DNA of 50,232 nt from Bacteroidota bacterium (GCA_016192035.1 JACPUW010000025.1:1-50232), one strand, 5' to 3'. Positions 1 to 9,070 are shown, counted from the stretch's first letter. Numbers and translations: made by a program. The notes: generated by a model from the sequence alone, not told the origin.

Positions 1-114
1 ACGGCCACTGATGGTTGCCCAGGGGTAAGGCCATCCACAACCACACAAGGCGGAGTCATTTGGATGGTTTGCATGTTGCAGCAGCAACTGCGAATGACGA
101 TCTCAAACCATGTA

Positions 115-138
115 CATAGTCAATATATACGCAATAGC
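115..138 (+). repeat. 24-bp repeat, left copy (inverted partner at 49949-49972)
   Basis: This 24-bp stretch, containing AATATATACGCAATAGC, is found as an exact reverse complement at 49949-49972. Each copy lies upstream of an accessory gene and has the same orientation relative to it: RhuM here, the restriction-modification operon at the other end. The exact match and G-rich sequence that follows both copies suggest a repeat family tied to accessory cassettes. Its function is unknown. Confidence 0.75.
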
Positions 139-163
139 TCAAGTGGAGGGGGGGAAATTCAGA

Positions 164-183
164 TTTTAGCATTCATGCTAAAA
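164..183. repeat. Perfect 9-bp hairpin upstream of the RhuM gene
   Basis: TTTTAGCAT and ATGCTAAAA are perfect inverted repeats around a 2-nt loop, 57 nt before the RhuM start codon. No T-run follows on the plus strand, so it is not an ordinary plus-strand terminator. An operator or the end of an inserted element is possible. A -7-like TATTTTTG at 219-226 lies between it and the gene. Confidence 0.45.
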
Positions 184-239
184 CGCCTTACTATCAATTA
201 TTTACGATTTAATAAGATTATTTTTGAAGAAAAAAAGGA

Positions 240-1229
240 ATGGTAAGAGAATCTGAAATAATATTTTACCAAGGCGATGATGGAATAGTAAAAATTGAGG
301 TTCTCTACCAAGGTGATACTTTTTGGATGACCCAAAAGAAGATTAGTGAACTCTTTGGTGTTCAGAGACCTGCAATAACAAAACATCTTGCCAATATTTT
401 TGAGAGTGGTGAATTAAGTGAAGAGTCAGTAAGTTCCATTTTGGAACATACTGCCGACGATAGAAAAAAATATAAAACTACTTTCTATAATCTTGATGCA
501 ATTATTGCAGTTGGATATCGTGTAAACTCTAATAAGGCTACGAAATTTAGGATTTGGGCCACAAAGGTTTTAAATGAGTTTATTACCAAAGGATTCGTGT
601 TGGATGATGAACGATTAAAGCAAGGAAAACATTTTGGTAAAGATTATTTTGATGAATTACTTGAACGGATACGTGAAATTAGAGCAAGTGAGAGAAGGTT
701 TTATCAAAAAATCACTGACATTTATGCGCTTTCAATTGATTATGACAACTCAGATTTATTAACCAAAGATTTTTTTGCAACTGTTCAAAATAAGCTTCAT
801 TGGGCAATTACAGGAAAAACAGCAGCAGAAATTATTTATTCCTCAGCTGATGCATCGAAAATATACATGGGATTGACAAATTGGAAACATGCACCAGATG
901 GGAAAATCCTAAAATCAGATGTTTCAATTGCTAAGAACTATTTGAATGAACAACATATCAAAGAGCTCAATAGGATAGTATCGGCATATCTTGATTTAGC
1001 AGAGAGCAGAGCGGTAAGACAGATTCCTACAACTATGCAAGATTGGATTAGTTTTTTACATCAATTTTTGGATTTATCAAGTTTTCCAATACTAAAAGAC
1101 AAAGGAATGGTTTCTGCATTAGAAGCAAAATTAAAGGCTGAGCAGGAGTATCATAAATATAGAATGATTCAAGATAAAAATTATGAATCTGATTTTGATA
1201 AAGAAATAAAACGGATAAAAGGAGAATAA
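240..1229 (+). CDS. RhuM family protein
   Basis: A 329-residue protein of the virulence RhuM family. The N-terminal ~100 residues carry the typical segments FYQGDDGIVKIEV, WMTQKKISELFGVQRPAI and YNLDAIIAVGYRVNS, a fold related to the KilA-N/BRO DNA-binding modules of phage and defence islands. The C-terminal part, about residues 140-325, is helical and keeps the family pattern RASERRFYQKITDIYALS. The start follows an A-rich, AAGGA-containing leader with no better alternative. The gene stands alone, is AT-rich compared with the genes from 1.3 kb on, and sits behind the 24-bp repeat shared with the restriction-modification island. RhuM genes often occur inside or beside restriction-modification operons in Bacteroidota, but the molecular role is not established. 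The family assignment is firm; the function is not. Confidence 0.88.
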   Translation: MVRESEIIFYQGDDGIVKIEVLYQGDTFWMTQKKISELFGVQRPAITKHLANIFESGELSEESVSSILEHTADDRKKYKTTFYNLDAIIAVGYRVNSNKATKFRIWATKVLNEFITKGFVLDDERLKQGKHFGKDYFDELLERIREIRASERRFYQKITDIYALSIDYDNSDLLTKDFFATVQNKLHWAITGKTAAEIIYSSADASKIYMGLTNWKHAPDGKILKSDVSIAKNYLNEQHIKELNRIVSAYLDLAESRAVRQIPTTMQDWISFLHQFLDLSSFPILKDKGMVSALEAKLKAEQEYHKYRMIQDKNYESDFDKEIKRIKGE

Positions 1230-1295
1230 AAAGCACGAAATGCCAAACGATTCATATACGCCAACCCTTACCCACTGAATCCAAACCCATTACAC

Positions 1296-1874
1296 CTACC
1301 CTTCCGCCCTGCCTTCATATTCCCTTGCTATTTCTACCAGTCCTTGGTACCACTCCTGTCCAAACCGCCTTGTCAGGGCTTCGGCCAAGAAGGCATGAAC
1401 CGGCACCGATAGCGATTTGCCCAGCTTACAAGCGGGCTGGCAAATATGCCATTTGTGGTAGTTCAGCGCCACATACTCACCCATGGGGACTTCCCTTATG
1501 GGATACAAGTGGCACGATATGGGTTTGCGAAAGGACATGGCGCCCGCTTTGTGGGCCAGCTCTATGGCGCACTGATACATACCCCCTACTTTGGTGGCAA
1601 AAACACAAGCGCCGCCCGGTAGGCATTTGGTAGAAAGTTCGCCCTCCCCATCCCATTCGCTAAAGCCTTCCCGGTCCAGTACTGCCAGGGCCGCCGGCTC
1701 CATGTACGGGCGCACCTGTTCCAGTACACTTTTCAGCCTGTCCACTTCATCCTGCCGCAATGGGGCTCCATACTCACCTTCCACACAGCATGCCCCCTTA
1801 CAGGCTTGAAGGTTGCAAACAAACTCTTTTTCAAGTACATCAAGGCTTATCAATACCTCTTGGTGAAGGAGCAT
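1296..1874 (-). CDS. DUF3109 family cysteine-rich protein
   Basis: A 192-residue cytoplasmic protein of the DUF3109 family, common in Bacteroidota. The N-terminal motif FVCNLQACKGACC, with later cysteines in CLPGGACVF, YQCAIE, SCHLYP and CQPAC, gives the spaced Cys set of YkgJ-like metal-cluster proteins, so binding of zinc or an Fe-S cluster is likely. I place the start at the ATG beginning MLLHQEVLISLDVL because the longer open frame reads into the 3' end of recF and its extra 35 residues look non-coding. The gene lies 49 nt downstream of recF on the same strand and may share its transcript. No function is known. Confidence 0.85.
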   Translation of the reverse strand: MLLHQEVLISLDVLEKEFVCNLQACKGACCVEGEYGAPLRQDEVDRLKSVLEQVRPYMEPAALAVLDREGFSEWDGEGELSTKCLPGGACVFATKVGGMYQCAIELAHKAGAMSFRKPISCHLYPIREVPMGEYVALNYHKWHICQPACKLGKSLSVPVHAFLAEALTRRFGQEWYQGLVEIAREYEGRAEG

Positions 1875-1923
1875 GAACGGGAAATTTAATGGGCTGCAAA
1901 AGTGGGCCCTGCCGTGCAATTGT

Positions 1924-3024
1924 TTAGTCCTTTGACACGGCTCCAAGGTCCACCGAGAAGTATTGCACCGAATCGGCATGCCCTTTTAGCGCACGTTCCA
2001 CGGCACTTTTCTGGGTATTGGTTACGCACAATTGTTCAAACATAGTCATAGACAGCCCCAATACGCGCTCCACGCGCCCAGGGTCCAATCGGTCAAACAG
2101 GTCATCAAGCAGAAGCATGGACTTTTTACCGGTAATCACCTCCACCACAGCGGCTTGTGACAGTTTGAGCGCTATCACATGGCTTTTTTGTTGGCCCTGT
2201 GATCCGTACTTGGTGAGCGGCATGCCACCAATCATCAGTTGCAGCTTGTCTTTGTGCAGGCCGTACTCCGTGCGCCCCATGACCAGTTCCCTGTCGCGAA
2301 ACCGGTCGAAAAGTTCGGTCAAGGGCGCTTGGTGCAATTGGGAATCATAGCTGATTTCCAGTGTCTCACGGTCGCCGGTGATGTTGTTTGCCAAGCGGTT
2401 GAAATGTGGCAAGAGCTGGTCAACAAATGCCTTGCGTGCAGGAAAAAGGTACCGGCTGGTACTTGACAAGTGCTGTTCATAGGCCATTAATAAATCCAGG
2501 TCTATCTTCTTGTCGTCCTTAGCCGCCTTGAGAAGGCTATTGCGCTGGCCCAAGGCCTGGTTGTAGCGCGCCAGGTTTGACAGATAAATGGGGTCGTACA
2601 GGGAAATGGTGCTGTCCATAAACCTGCGGCGTTCTTCATGGCCCTCGGTGGCCAGGGCCATGTCTTGCGGCGAAACCATGACCACCGGAAACCGTCCGTA
2701 GTGGCCAGATAGGCGCTCATACTCGGCCCCGTTCACTTTCAGCACTTTCTTTCGTCCGTTGGCTACGGCACATCGCACTTGGTACTGCTCACCTCCCCAA
2801 ATAAAGGTGCCCTGTATGCCAAAAAACTGTTCCCCAAAGGTGATATGCTGGTTGTCGCCAGGCGAAAAAGCTCCCTTGCCGGTAGATAGGTAGTGAATGG
2901 CATCGAGCAAATTGGTCTTTCCCACCCCATTGAGGCCATAAAAACAAATCACCTTGCGGTCAAAATCCAACTCTGCCGCCCGGTGGTTCTTAAACTGTGT
3001 AATGGAAAGTTGCCGTAGGTACAC
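1924..3024 (-). CDS. recF: DNA replication and repair protein RecF
   Basis: RecF is an ABC/SMC-type ATPase that helps load RecA at gapped DNA through RecFOR. The 366-residue protein shows Walker A GLNGVGKT at about residues 30-37, the signature segment YGSQGQQKSHVIALKLSQA and Walker B MLLLDDLFDRLD near the C-terminus. The RecF core begins YLRQLSITQFKNH, so I place the start at a GTG codon directly before it. The in-frame ATG 120 nt upstream would overlap the 3' end of the enoyl-CoA hydratase gene and add a non-homologous tail. The gene follows the hydratase by 29 nt and precedes the DUF3109 gene. Length and motifs are normal. Confidence 0.95.
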   Translation of the reverse strand: MYLRQLSITQFKNHRAAELDFDRKVICFYGLNGVGKTNLLDAIHYLSTGKGAFSPGDNQHITFGEQFFGIQGTFIWGGEQYQVRCAVANGRKKVLKVNGAEYERLSGHYGRFPVVMVSPQDMALATEGHEERRRFMDSTISLYDPIYLSNLARYNQALGQRNSLLKAAKDDKKIDLDLLMAYEQHLSSTSRYLFPARKAFVDQLLPHFNRLANNITGDRETLEISYDSQLHQAPLTELFDRFRDRELVMGRTEYGLHKDKLQLMIGGMPLTKYGSQGQQKSHVIALKLSQAAVVEVITGKKSMLLLDDLFDRLDPGRVERVLGLSMTMFEQLCVTNTQKSAVERALKGHADSVQYFSVDLGAVSKD

Positions 3025-3053
3025 CGGCCCAAATTTAGGCCCTGGCCACAGGG

Positions 3054-3830
3054 CTACCGCCCGCCAAACCGGGGCTTCCGCTTCTCGGTGAAGGCTTGGA
3101 CCCCCTCGGCGTAGTCTTGGGAATAACCCGCTATTTCTTGACAATAAGCCTCGTATTGCAACATACTCTCTAGGTTGCTTTCCATGGAGCGGTTGAGCAT
3201 GGATTTCATTAACCCTATAGCCTTGGTAGGGGCCAACCTATAATAGTCAACTACCATGGCCAATTCATTGTCAAGCTCTTCGGCTGCAACTACCCGGTTT
3301 ATCATTCCCCAGTCAAAGGCCTGCTGGGCACTTACCTTGCCGCCCATGGTGGCCAGTTCAAAAGCCCGGTTGCTGCCCACCAGCCTGGGCAAAAAGAAAG
3401 AAGAACCGCTATCGAGTACCAGACCCACGTTCACAAACACCTCTATTAATGTAGCTTCATGGCTGGCAACAACAAAATCACAGGCCAGGGCCAAGGAACA
3501 ACCAGCTCCGGCAGCCACTCCGTGCAGTCGGCATACTATGGGCTTGGCCAATCCGCGCATGGCCCTAATGATGGGATTGTACCGCTGGTAAAGAGAATCG
3601 CTCAGGGAACGCTTCGTCCCGGCTATGTCTTTGAGATCCTGACCAGAACAGAATGCCTTACCCTCTCCCCCCAAAACCACTACCCGGATGCTGCCGTCCT
3701 TGTGTACCTGCTTTAGGGCATCTTGGAGCTCATAGCTCATGTCGTTGTTAAAGGCGTTGAACCTATCAGGACGGTTAAGCCAAATTCGGGCTACCCCTTC
3801 ATGGCTTTCATAGCGCAGGCAATTGTACAT
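3054..3830 (-). CDS. Enoyl-CoA hydratase/isomerase family protein (PaaG-like)
   Basis: A 258-residue crotonase-superfamily protein acting on acyl-CoA thioesters. The oxyanion-hole segments are FCSGQDLKDIAG (about residues 60-71) and the helix HGVAAGAGCSLALACDFVVAS (about 104-124). The downstream segment VGLVLDSGSSFFLPRLVG has Asp in the position typical of PaaG-type isomerases (ring-opened phenylacetate pathway), rather than the Glu of classical hydratases. No other paa genes are in the window, so the substrate is open and a general beta-oxidation role is possible. The start at MYNCLRYESHEG matches the family N-terminus. It is the first gene of a minus-strand group with recF. Confidence 0.9.
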   Translation of the reverse strand: MYNCLRYESHEGVARIWLNRPDRFNAFNNDMSYELQDALKQVHKDGSIRVVVLGGEGKAFCSGQDLKDIAGTKRSLSDSLYQRYNPIIRAMRGLAKPIVCRLHGVAAGAGCSLALACDFVVASHEATLIEVFVNVGLVLDSGSSFFLPRLVGSNRAFELATMGGKVSAQQAFDWGMINRVVAAEELDNELAMVVDYYRLAPTKAIGLMKSMLNRSMESNLESMLQYEAYCQEIAGYSQDYAEGVQAFTEKRKPRFGGR

Positions 3831-3913
3831 ATTGACTTTATTTAGTGAGACCCAAGTAAGAACTTCATCCCAAACAATCTATGTAGTTACTGTATATCAG
3901 TATATTAGACCAA

Positions 3914-4525
3914 TCAGAGCTTCATGAACCTGGCTTTTTTACTATCCCAGGCATAGCGGGCCAGCAGCACGGGCATGGTCGTTTCCACCAGTTGTATGTG
4001 TCCGCTTTGTTCATCCAGTTGCCACATGAGGTGCGACTGGAGCACGGCATCGTCATCATACCCCATCTCTTCATACATATCGTGGTTGCCGTAGGCCTCT
4101 TTCATGGCTTGCTTCACCATTCCGCGCCAAGCCTTGGTGTCCAGTGGGTAATCAGGCAGCAGCTCAGCCGTAACTTCCTGATAACCTATTTTTTGCTCCC
4201 TGCGGGCCAGGCTTAGGTAGTTTTCGCAATTGCCCGATTGACAATAGGTATGCTCAACGGCAACCACCTTTGTGTCAGTGGATTGGTATAGTTTCAGTTT
4301 TCCCAGCAATGGGCTTCCCTCATGCTTTAGGCGGATAAAATCCCTTTCCTCATTGTGATAGACCAGAATTTTATCCCTGTTCTCTTTTGTATCTGCCTTG
4401 TCAAACAAGTATGATTTGGTAGTGGGCAGTAGATCAAGCGGCAATTCACTGTATGCCTCACGAATGGTATAGGCTTGTGGCGGATAGCCTGAGATAAGTG
4501 CCAAAAACAAAAAAACCGGCTTCAT
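3914..4525 (-). CDS. Hypothetical exported protein, DUF3256-like length
   Basis: A 203-residue protein with a short hydrophobic N-terminus (KPVFLFLALISGYPPQA), probably a signal peptide, then a soluble acidic domain without recognisable motifs. Two cysteines in TYCQSGNCENY could form a disulfide in the periplasm. The overall layout (signal peptide, early P-x-x-L-P-T/L stretch, about 200 residues) recalls Bacteroidota DUF3256 proteins, but I cannot confirm that from the sequence. It is transcribed divergently from murQ, with 111 nt between the start codons. Function unknown. Confidence 0.7.
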   Translation of the reverse strand: MKPVFLFLALISGYPPQAYTIREAYSELPLDLLPTTKSYLFDKADTKENRDKILVYHNEERDFIRLKHEGSPLLGKLKLYQSTDTKVVAVEHTYCQSGNCENYLSLARREQKIGYQEVTAELLPDYPLDTKAWRGMVKQAMKEAYGNHDMYEEMGYDDDAVLQSHLMWQLDEQSGHIQLVETTMPVLLARYAWDSKKARFMKL

Positions 4526-4636
4526 GCCAACGAAAGTAAAAATTCCCCATCACTCCCTCCCCTTCATTTGCTAAGGCAAAACATGGATGGACAGGTAGTG
4601 GGTAGGCAAAACCTATGTCATTCCTTTGCACCCATC

Positions 4637-5443
4637 ATGGAAAAGATAACTGAGAAACCGTCGGCGCACAGGCATTTGGAGAAAAAAAGCATTGGCCAAT
4701 TGATAAGTGCCATGAACACCGAAGACCAGTTGGTAGCACTATCGGTGAAACAATCTCTGCCCCAAATAGAACAGCTTACCCAAATGGCGTATGGGCAGCT
4801 ACAGGCCGGTGGGAGGTTGATTTATCTGGGCGCGGGCACCAGCGGGAGGTTGGGTATCGTGGATGCATCGGAGTGTCCGCCCACTTTTGGTGTGGGGCAT
4901 GATAGGGTGCTGGCCATTATAGCCGGGGGCGATGCCGCAATACGCAGGGCCCAAGAGTTTGCCGAAGACGACCCAAGACAGGGATGGTTGGACTTGGAAG
5001 CACTAAGGGTAAGCCCTAGCGACGCCGTGGTAGGGCTGTCGGCCTCAGGCACCACGCCTTACGTGCTCGGTGCGCTCAAAGAATGCCGTGCCCACCGCAT
5101 ACCCACGGGCAGTATTTGCTGCAACCCCAATTCCCCTATTTCGGCCTATGCCGATTATCCCGTTGAGGTAGTGGTAGGGCCAGAGTTGCTCACAGGCTCC
5201 ACCAGGCTCAAGAGTGGCACCGCCCAAAAAATGGTGCTCAATATGATAAGCACGGCAAGCATGATCAAACTGGGACACGTAAGGGACAACAAAATGGTAG
5301 ATATGGCACTGAACAACAACAAGCTAATAGAGCGTGGGGTACAAATGTTGGTGGGGCTGTATGCCTTGTCGCCCGATGAGGCCAGGACCAAATTGCGGGA
5401 ACATGGCAGCGTCAGGGCTGTTATAGCCATCCTTGAACCCTAA
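4637..5443 (+). CDS. murQ: N-acetylmuramic acid 6-phosphate etherase
   Basis: MurQ cleaves the lactyl ether of MurNAc-6-phosphate to GlcNAc-6-phosphate and D-lactate in peptidoglycan amino-sugar recycling. The 268-residue protein contains the SIS-domain signature LIYLGAGTSGRLGIVDASE with the catalytic-site segment DASECPPTFG, then IAGGDAAIRRAQEFAEDD, GLSASGTTPYVLGAL and the C-terminal RLKSGTAQKMVLNMIS. All are diagnostic. The start is the ATG of MEKITEKPSAHRHLEK, which aligns with the family; 23 further codons upstream are open but look non-coding. It is followed after 3 nt by a small conserved gene. A NagZ-signature GH3 enzyme is encoded at 22.7 kb and could supply upstream substrate. Confidence 0.95.
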   Translation: MEKITEKPSAHRHLEKKSIGQLISAMNTEDQLVALSVKQSLPQIEQLTQMAYGQLQAGGRLIYLGAGTSGRLGIVDASECPPTFGVGHDRVLAIIAGGDAAIRRAQEFAEDDPRQGWLDLEALRVSPSDAVVGLSASGTTPYVLGALKECRAHRIPTGSICCNPNSPISAYADYPVEVVVGPELLTGSTRLKSGTAQKMVLNMISTASMIKLGHVRDNKMVDMALNNNKLIERGVQMLVGLYALSPDEARTKLREHGSVRAVIAILEP

Positions 5444-5446
5444 ACC

Positions 5447-6013
5447 ATGCACCACTTAGAGCCATATTACAATTGGCGGGCGCTGTATCGCGCCGAAGAC
5501 GACGAACAGTCGCCATTTTACCAGCGCCAGTACAGCGAAACCCAATTTCAACATGCCATTTACAACTATGTGATTCATCCCCAGTGGGACAGCATAGGCT
5601 CGCCTACCCTATATGTCAAATTGCTTTACACCGATTACGACCTAAACTTTGCCATTTTGGAATTGCTGGGCGAGTGGAATGACTGCATCCACAATGACGT
5701 GATGTACCTCAAACGCCAAGTGGCCGAGCCACTTATGGATGAAGGAATCGATAAGTTCATCCTCATTGGCGAGAATATCTTGCAGTTTCATGCCGATGCC
5801 GATGACTACTACGAAGAGTGGTTTGAAGAGGTGGGCGATGGATGGATCGTTGCACTCAATTTTAGGCCCCACGTATTGGAGCAAATGGGCCAATACAGGC
5901 TGGATTTCTACATGAACTACGGTGGCGAATTAGATGACCTGGCCTGGCGCCGGATGAACCCTTTGCAATTATTCAGGAAAGTTGAGCATCATTTGCACCG
6001 TAGGTTGCCTTAG
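5447..6013 (+). CDS. Hypothetical acidic protein coupled to murQ
   Basis: A 188-residue, strongly acidic, aromatic-rich protein with no signal peptide and no membrane segment. Notable segments are YTDYDLNFAILELLGEWND, an acidic run DADDYYEEWFEEVGDGW and LDDLAWRRMNPLQLFRKV near the end. I do not recognise a named domain, although the even composition and intact frame fit a conserved cytoplasmic protein of the Cytophagales type. It begins 3 nt after the murQ stop codon, so it is almost certainly co-translated with murQ. Function unknown. Confidence 0.8.
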   Translation: MHHLEPYYNWRALYRAEDDEQSPFYQRQYSETQFQHAIYNYVIHPQWDSIGSPTLYVKLLYTDYDLNFAILELLGEWNDCIHNDVMYLKRQVAEPLMDEGIDKFILIGENILQFHADADDYYEEWFEEVGDGWIVALNFRPHVLEQMGQYRLDFYMNYGGELDDLAWRRMNPLQLFRKVEHHLHRRLP

Positions 6014-6040
6014 TTTGCAGCACCAATAAAACCTAAATAC

Positions 6041-6892
6041 ATGAAAATCAAATCAACTTTGTTTGCCATGCTTGTTGCCCTGGCGGCACATGCCCAGCCT
6101 ACCCTGCCCATGCCCAGTCCGGCTTGTACCCTTAGCCAAACCATTGGCCTCACCCAAGTCACTGTGGCATACAGCCGACCCGGGGCCAAAGACCGCGTGG
6201 TTTTTGGTGACCTGGTTCCCTTTGACGAGATGTGGCGTACAGGCGCCAACAAGGCTACCCAACTCACCTTTGGCACAGAGGTAAAAATCAACAGCCAAAC
6301 CATTCCCGCCGGTTCATACAGCCTGTTTACCATACCCGGCAAAACCGAGTGGACCATAGTAATCAACAAGGACACCGAACTATGGGGTACTGGTGGCTAT
6401 AAGCAAGAGAACGATGTGCTGAGGTTTAAGGTGAAAAGCGAAAAACTGCCCTACTTGGCAGAAACTTTTACCATTGATTTTCAGCAAATAGAGGCCACCA
6501 AGGCCATACTTTACCTGCAGTGGGAAAACACCAGGGTGTCATTTGACATAGAAGTGGATAGCGAGGCAGCAGCCTGGGCCAACATAGAAAAAGAAATCAA
6601 AGCCGTGGAGGGGTCATGGAGGGTATATGTACGTGCAGCCGACTATGTGGCCGGTACCGGCAAAAACCTGGACAAGGCCCTGGAGTGGACGGAAAAGGCC
6701 CTGGAAATGGAAGAGTACTGGTGGACATACAGCGTTCAGGCCGAGATATATGCCGCTATGGGCGACCATAAACAGGCACAGAAATCACTGCAAAAGGCCA
6801 TAGACCTGGGCAGCGAAATACCCAACTGGAGCTACGGCGAAACACTGGCCAAGCAAATGCAAGAATACCAAGCTGCCGCAGCCAAAAAATAA
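6041..6892 (+). CDS. Exported DUF2911 domain protein with C-terminal TPR-like region
   Basis: A 283-residue exported protein. A signal peptide (about residues 1-18, ending AAHA) is followed by a DUF2911 beta-sandwich of about 140 residues with the hallmark segments VAYSRPGAKDRVVFG, LVPFDEMWRTGANKAT and IPAGSYSLFTIPG. The C-terminal third (from about residue 195) is helical and holds TPR-like units, for example ALEWTEKALEMEEYWWTYS and DHKQAQKSLQKAIDLGSE. DUF2911 proteins are abundant in Bacteroidota and have no defined activity. The gene is 27 nt downstream of the previous one and ends at a strong terminator. Confidence 0.9.
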   Translation: MKIKSTLFAMLVALAAHAQPTLPMPSPACTLSQTIGLTQVTVAYSRPGAKDRVVFGDLVPFDEMWRTGANKATQLTFGTEVKINSQTIPAGSYSLFTIPGKTEWTIVINKDTELWGTGGYKQENDVLRFKVKSEKLPYLAETFTIDFQQIEATKAILYLQWENTRVSFDIEVDSEAAAWANIEKEIKAVEGSWRVYVRAADYVAGTGKNLDKALEWTEKALEMEEYWWTYSVQAEIYAAMGDHKQAQKSLQKAIDLGSEIPNWSYGETLAKQMQEYQAAAAKK

Positions 6893-6950
6893 ACTGGCCG
6901 CCCTATCTGACACCCCTACCGCCAAAAACGGCAGCGTGCAAACAAATTCC

Positions 6951-6986
6951 AAGCCTTGGGAAATCGTTTCCCAGGGCTTTTTTTTT
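6951..6986 (+). terminator. Rho-independent terminator after the DUF2911 gene
   Basis: AAGCCTTGGGAAA pairs with TTTCCCAGGGCTT around a TCG loop, with one mismatch, and runs directly into a tract of nine Ts. It lies 58 nt after the stop codon of the DUF2911 gene and ends the murQ transcription group. Confidence 0.9.
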
Positions 6987-6992
6987 GATGGG

Positions 6993-8000
6993 CTATTGTT
7001 GGTCCTGTGGGTAAAAATTGAGTGAGCGGGGCTTAAAGTCGGCCACCGCAAGGGCCAAAAAGGGCAGTGCCCACACAAAGTACTGGCGAAAGAGCACCGA
7101 GTTGAAGTCTATGAACAGGATAAAGACAAAGGCCGTGGCCAACATGGGGCCCAATTTCTTGGTATATGCCAGCACAAATACCAAACCCATCATGCCCAGC
7201 ATGGGGAGCTTGGCCGCAAGGCCGGCCATATGCATCACCACGTCCATAGAATCAGCCCCTATGTGCGTCGATGGGTTGCGGGTAGCCGAGAAAAATACCG
7301 AATAGATAAACCCCTTGAGGTTCCATATCATAAAAGGCAAGGAAACCAATAAAGGAATGGCCGCCGCATACACCAGACCGCGCAGTGCCCATAGGCGCTG
7401 CCCATAAACCTGCCAGGCCCATACCATGTACAGTGGGGTCAAGAATATGGCTATCTGTTTCACCGCCAATGACAATCCAAACAACATGAGCGCAATAACA
7501 AAGTTTTTTCTAAGCCAAAGCAAGCTGAGCAACAGCGGGAGCATGGCAATAAAGTCTATCTGCGCCACGCCCGACACATACAGGGTCCAACGGTTGAACA
7601 ACACAAAGGCCACCGCAAAAAAACCCAGGAGATAGTAGCCCAAGGAAGCCAGGGTATGATAGACCAAAAAACCTATGGCCAACAAGCAAAGGACCGATAT
7701 AACCTGCCAGACCTGCTGGTAGGCCACGAAGCTCTCAGCGCCCAATACAATAATTCCCGAACCCAGGGTATAGAGCAATGGGAAGTAAGTAGCGTACTTG
7801 TCATTGTCGCGCATGTTGCCGGCCAAGACCCGCTCATATGGATTTTCACCTTCAGCTATGCGTTTGCTTTCCAAATAGATATAGTAAATGTCTTCCCAGT
7901 CGCCCACCTTGCCAAACTTTTTGGTATTGAGTGAAACGGCAGCAATGAGCATGGCTAGGGCCAAGCCTATAAACCACGGGGAAGCATAATGCTTGTACAT
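6993..8000 (-). CDS. Multi-pass membrane protein, GT87/DUF2029-like
   Basis: A 335-residue integral inner-membrane protein with eight or more hydrophobic segments. After the first segment comes a loop with GDWEDIYYIYLESKRIAEG and ENPYERVL. Acidic residues in this first external loop are typical of GT-C-fold glycosyltransferases such as the GT87/DUF2029 mannosyltransferase-like group, and the later pattern LAVKQIAIFLTPLYMVWAW also fits. That makes a polyprenyl-phosphate-sugar-dependent transferase plausible, but the donor and acceptor are unknown. The start is set at MYKHYASPWFIG; the upstream extension is not hydrophobic or conserved-looking. It is convergent with the DUF2911 gene and has no close partner. 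Confidence 0.75.
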   Translation of the reverse strand: MYKHYASPWFIGLALAMLIAAVSLNTKKFGKVGDWEDIYYIYLESKRIAEGENPYERVLAGNMRDNDKYATYFPLLYTLGSGIIVLGAESFVAYQQVWQVISVLCLLAIGFLVYHTLASLGYYLLGFFAVAFVLFNRWTLYVSGVAQIDFIAMLPLLLSLLWLRKNFVIALMLFGLSLAVKQIAIFLTPLYMVWAWQVYGQRLWALRGLVYAAAIPLLVSLPFMIWNLKGFIYSVFFSATRNPSTHIGADSMDVVMHMAGLAAKLPMLGMMGLVFVLAYTKKLGPMLATAFVFILFIDFNSVLFRQYFVWALPFLALAVADFKPRSLNFYPQDQQ

Positions 8001-8205
8001 AATATAGGTTTTGGGCCAAAAATAGGCCTGGAGGCAATGACCCGCCCACCTAGGACCCACCCCGTTAATGTGTAAAACACATGCTCCTGTTTATCTATGG
8101 GTTACAAATCATTATCGGCACCAACAACCCGCACGTCCTATGTACAATACCTTATTTTACCATAAATTGATTTGCTAAAGGATGTAAATACACTTTTTCA
8201 TTCCA

Positions 8206-8213
8206 TACTTTTG
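8206..8213 (+). promoter_or_regulatory. Possible -7 element of the motor/kinase operon
   Basis: TACTTTTG matches the Bacteroidota -7 consensus TAnnTTTG and lies 87 nt upstream of the first gene of the eight-gene operon. I see no clear -33 element at the usual spacing, so the call is weak. Confidence 0.25.
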
Positions 8214-8299
8214 GCCACAATGTAGAATACAGTCTTCTTGCAATTGGTTTTAATTGCCCCATAAGGGCACAGGTAATAAAGTAAAGCATTAAACACAGC

Positions 8300-9070
8300 A
8301 TGGACAATCGTGTCAATCGCATTTTGGTGGCCTTGGGCATTTCTATCGCCCTCCAACTCCTTATAGTGGCCGCATTTAGTTTTACCTCACCTGAAAAAGG
8401 GGCCATTATCCATCGCTTCGCTGTATTGCTCGGCGGCGACATAGTGGCAGGTGGCTACATCCAGTTCGCCACATTTATCGTGTTTTTCTGGGGCATTTTT
8501 GAAATCAAGTTCTTTAACAAATGGCTTGGCTATGAGCGCAAATACCTCAATACGGACATTCTGCCTAAAGAGGAGCATAGCGTGCTGGGCCCCAAAGAGG
8601 TAAACAGTATAAGGGTAAAGGTGCTAGAGTACCTCAACAACAAAAAAATGAGCGGCGTGGAAGCTGAACACTTCTTGCTTAACCTCATAAAGAAAGCGGC
8701 CACCAAATTCAGGGCAAACCACAGTGCCGATGGGGCATTTAGCATTGTGGAAGCCCAGAGTCGCATCAACAAGGAGAAATCCGATAGCAGCCAGTCTCAC
8801 CTTCGCTATATCCTGTGGGCCATTCCGTCCATTGGTTTTGTGGGCACGGTGCTCGGTATTTCACAGGCCCTTAGCTTGGCCAATACCAATGACATCAACC
8901 TCATCACCTCCACACTCGGCGTTGCCTTTGATACCACCCTACTGGCACTTGTGCTCAGTGTCTGGCTTATGTACAGTTTCCACATTCTCCAAGAAAAGAC
9001 CGAAAACCTACACCAGGACATAGAAGAGTTTGTGGTGGATAACCTCATTAACCGCATAGACGTAGGATAA
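8300..9070 (+). CDS. MotA/TolQ/ExbB proton channel family protein
   Basis: A 256-residue inner-membrane protein and first gene of an eight-gene operon. Four hydrophobic segments lie at about residues 8-28, 51-72, 168-190 and 205-226. The last two hold the family core: AIPSIGFVGTVLGISQAL with the Pro/Gly pattern of TolQ/ExbB helix 3, and LGVAFDTTLLALVLSVWLM for helix 4, where Asp211 and Thr212-213 fall at the ion-path position. A cytoplasmic domain of about 95 residues separates the two helix pairs, as in ExbB/MotA. Known relatives form pentamers around a dimer of MotB/ExbD-like proteins and convert ion flow into rotation. Its stop codon overlaps the start of the next gene by 1 nt, and that gene encodes a fitting partner. 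Confidence 0.85.
   Translation: MDNRVNRILVALGISIALQLLIVAAFSFTSPEKGAIIHRFAVLLGGDIVAGGYIQFATFIVFFWGIFEIKFFNKWLGYERKYLNTDILPKEEHSVLGPKEVNSIRVKVLEYLNNKKMSGVEAEHFLLNLIKKAATKFRANHSADGAFSIVEAQSRINKEKSDSSQSHLRYILWAIPSIGFVGTVLGISQALSLANTNDINLITSTLGVAFDTTLLALVLSVWLMYSFHILQEKTENLHQDIEEFVVDNLINRIDVG

Noticed and set aside
3025-3144. Longer RecF starting at the first in-frame ATG
   Set aside because: The extra 40 residues are antisense-like shadow sequence overlapping the enoyl-CoA hydratase gene, and the conserved RecF start follows a GTG at 3024.
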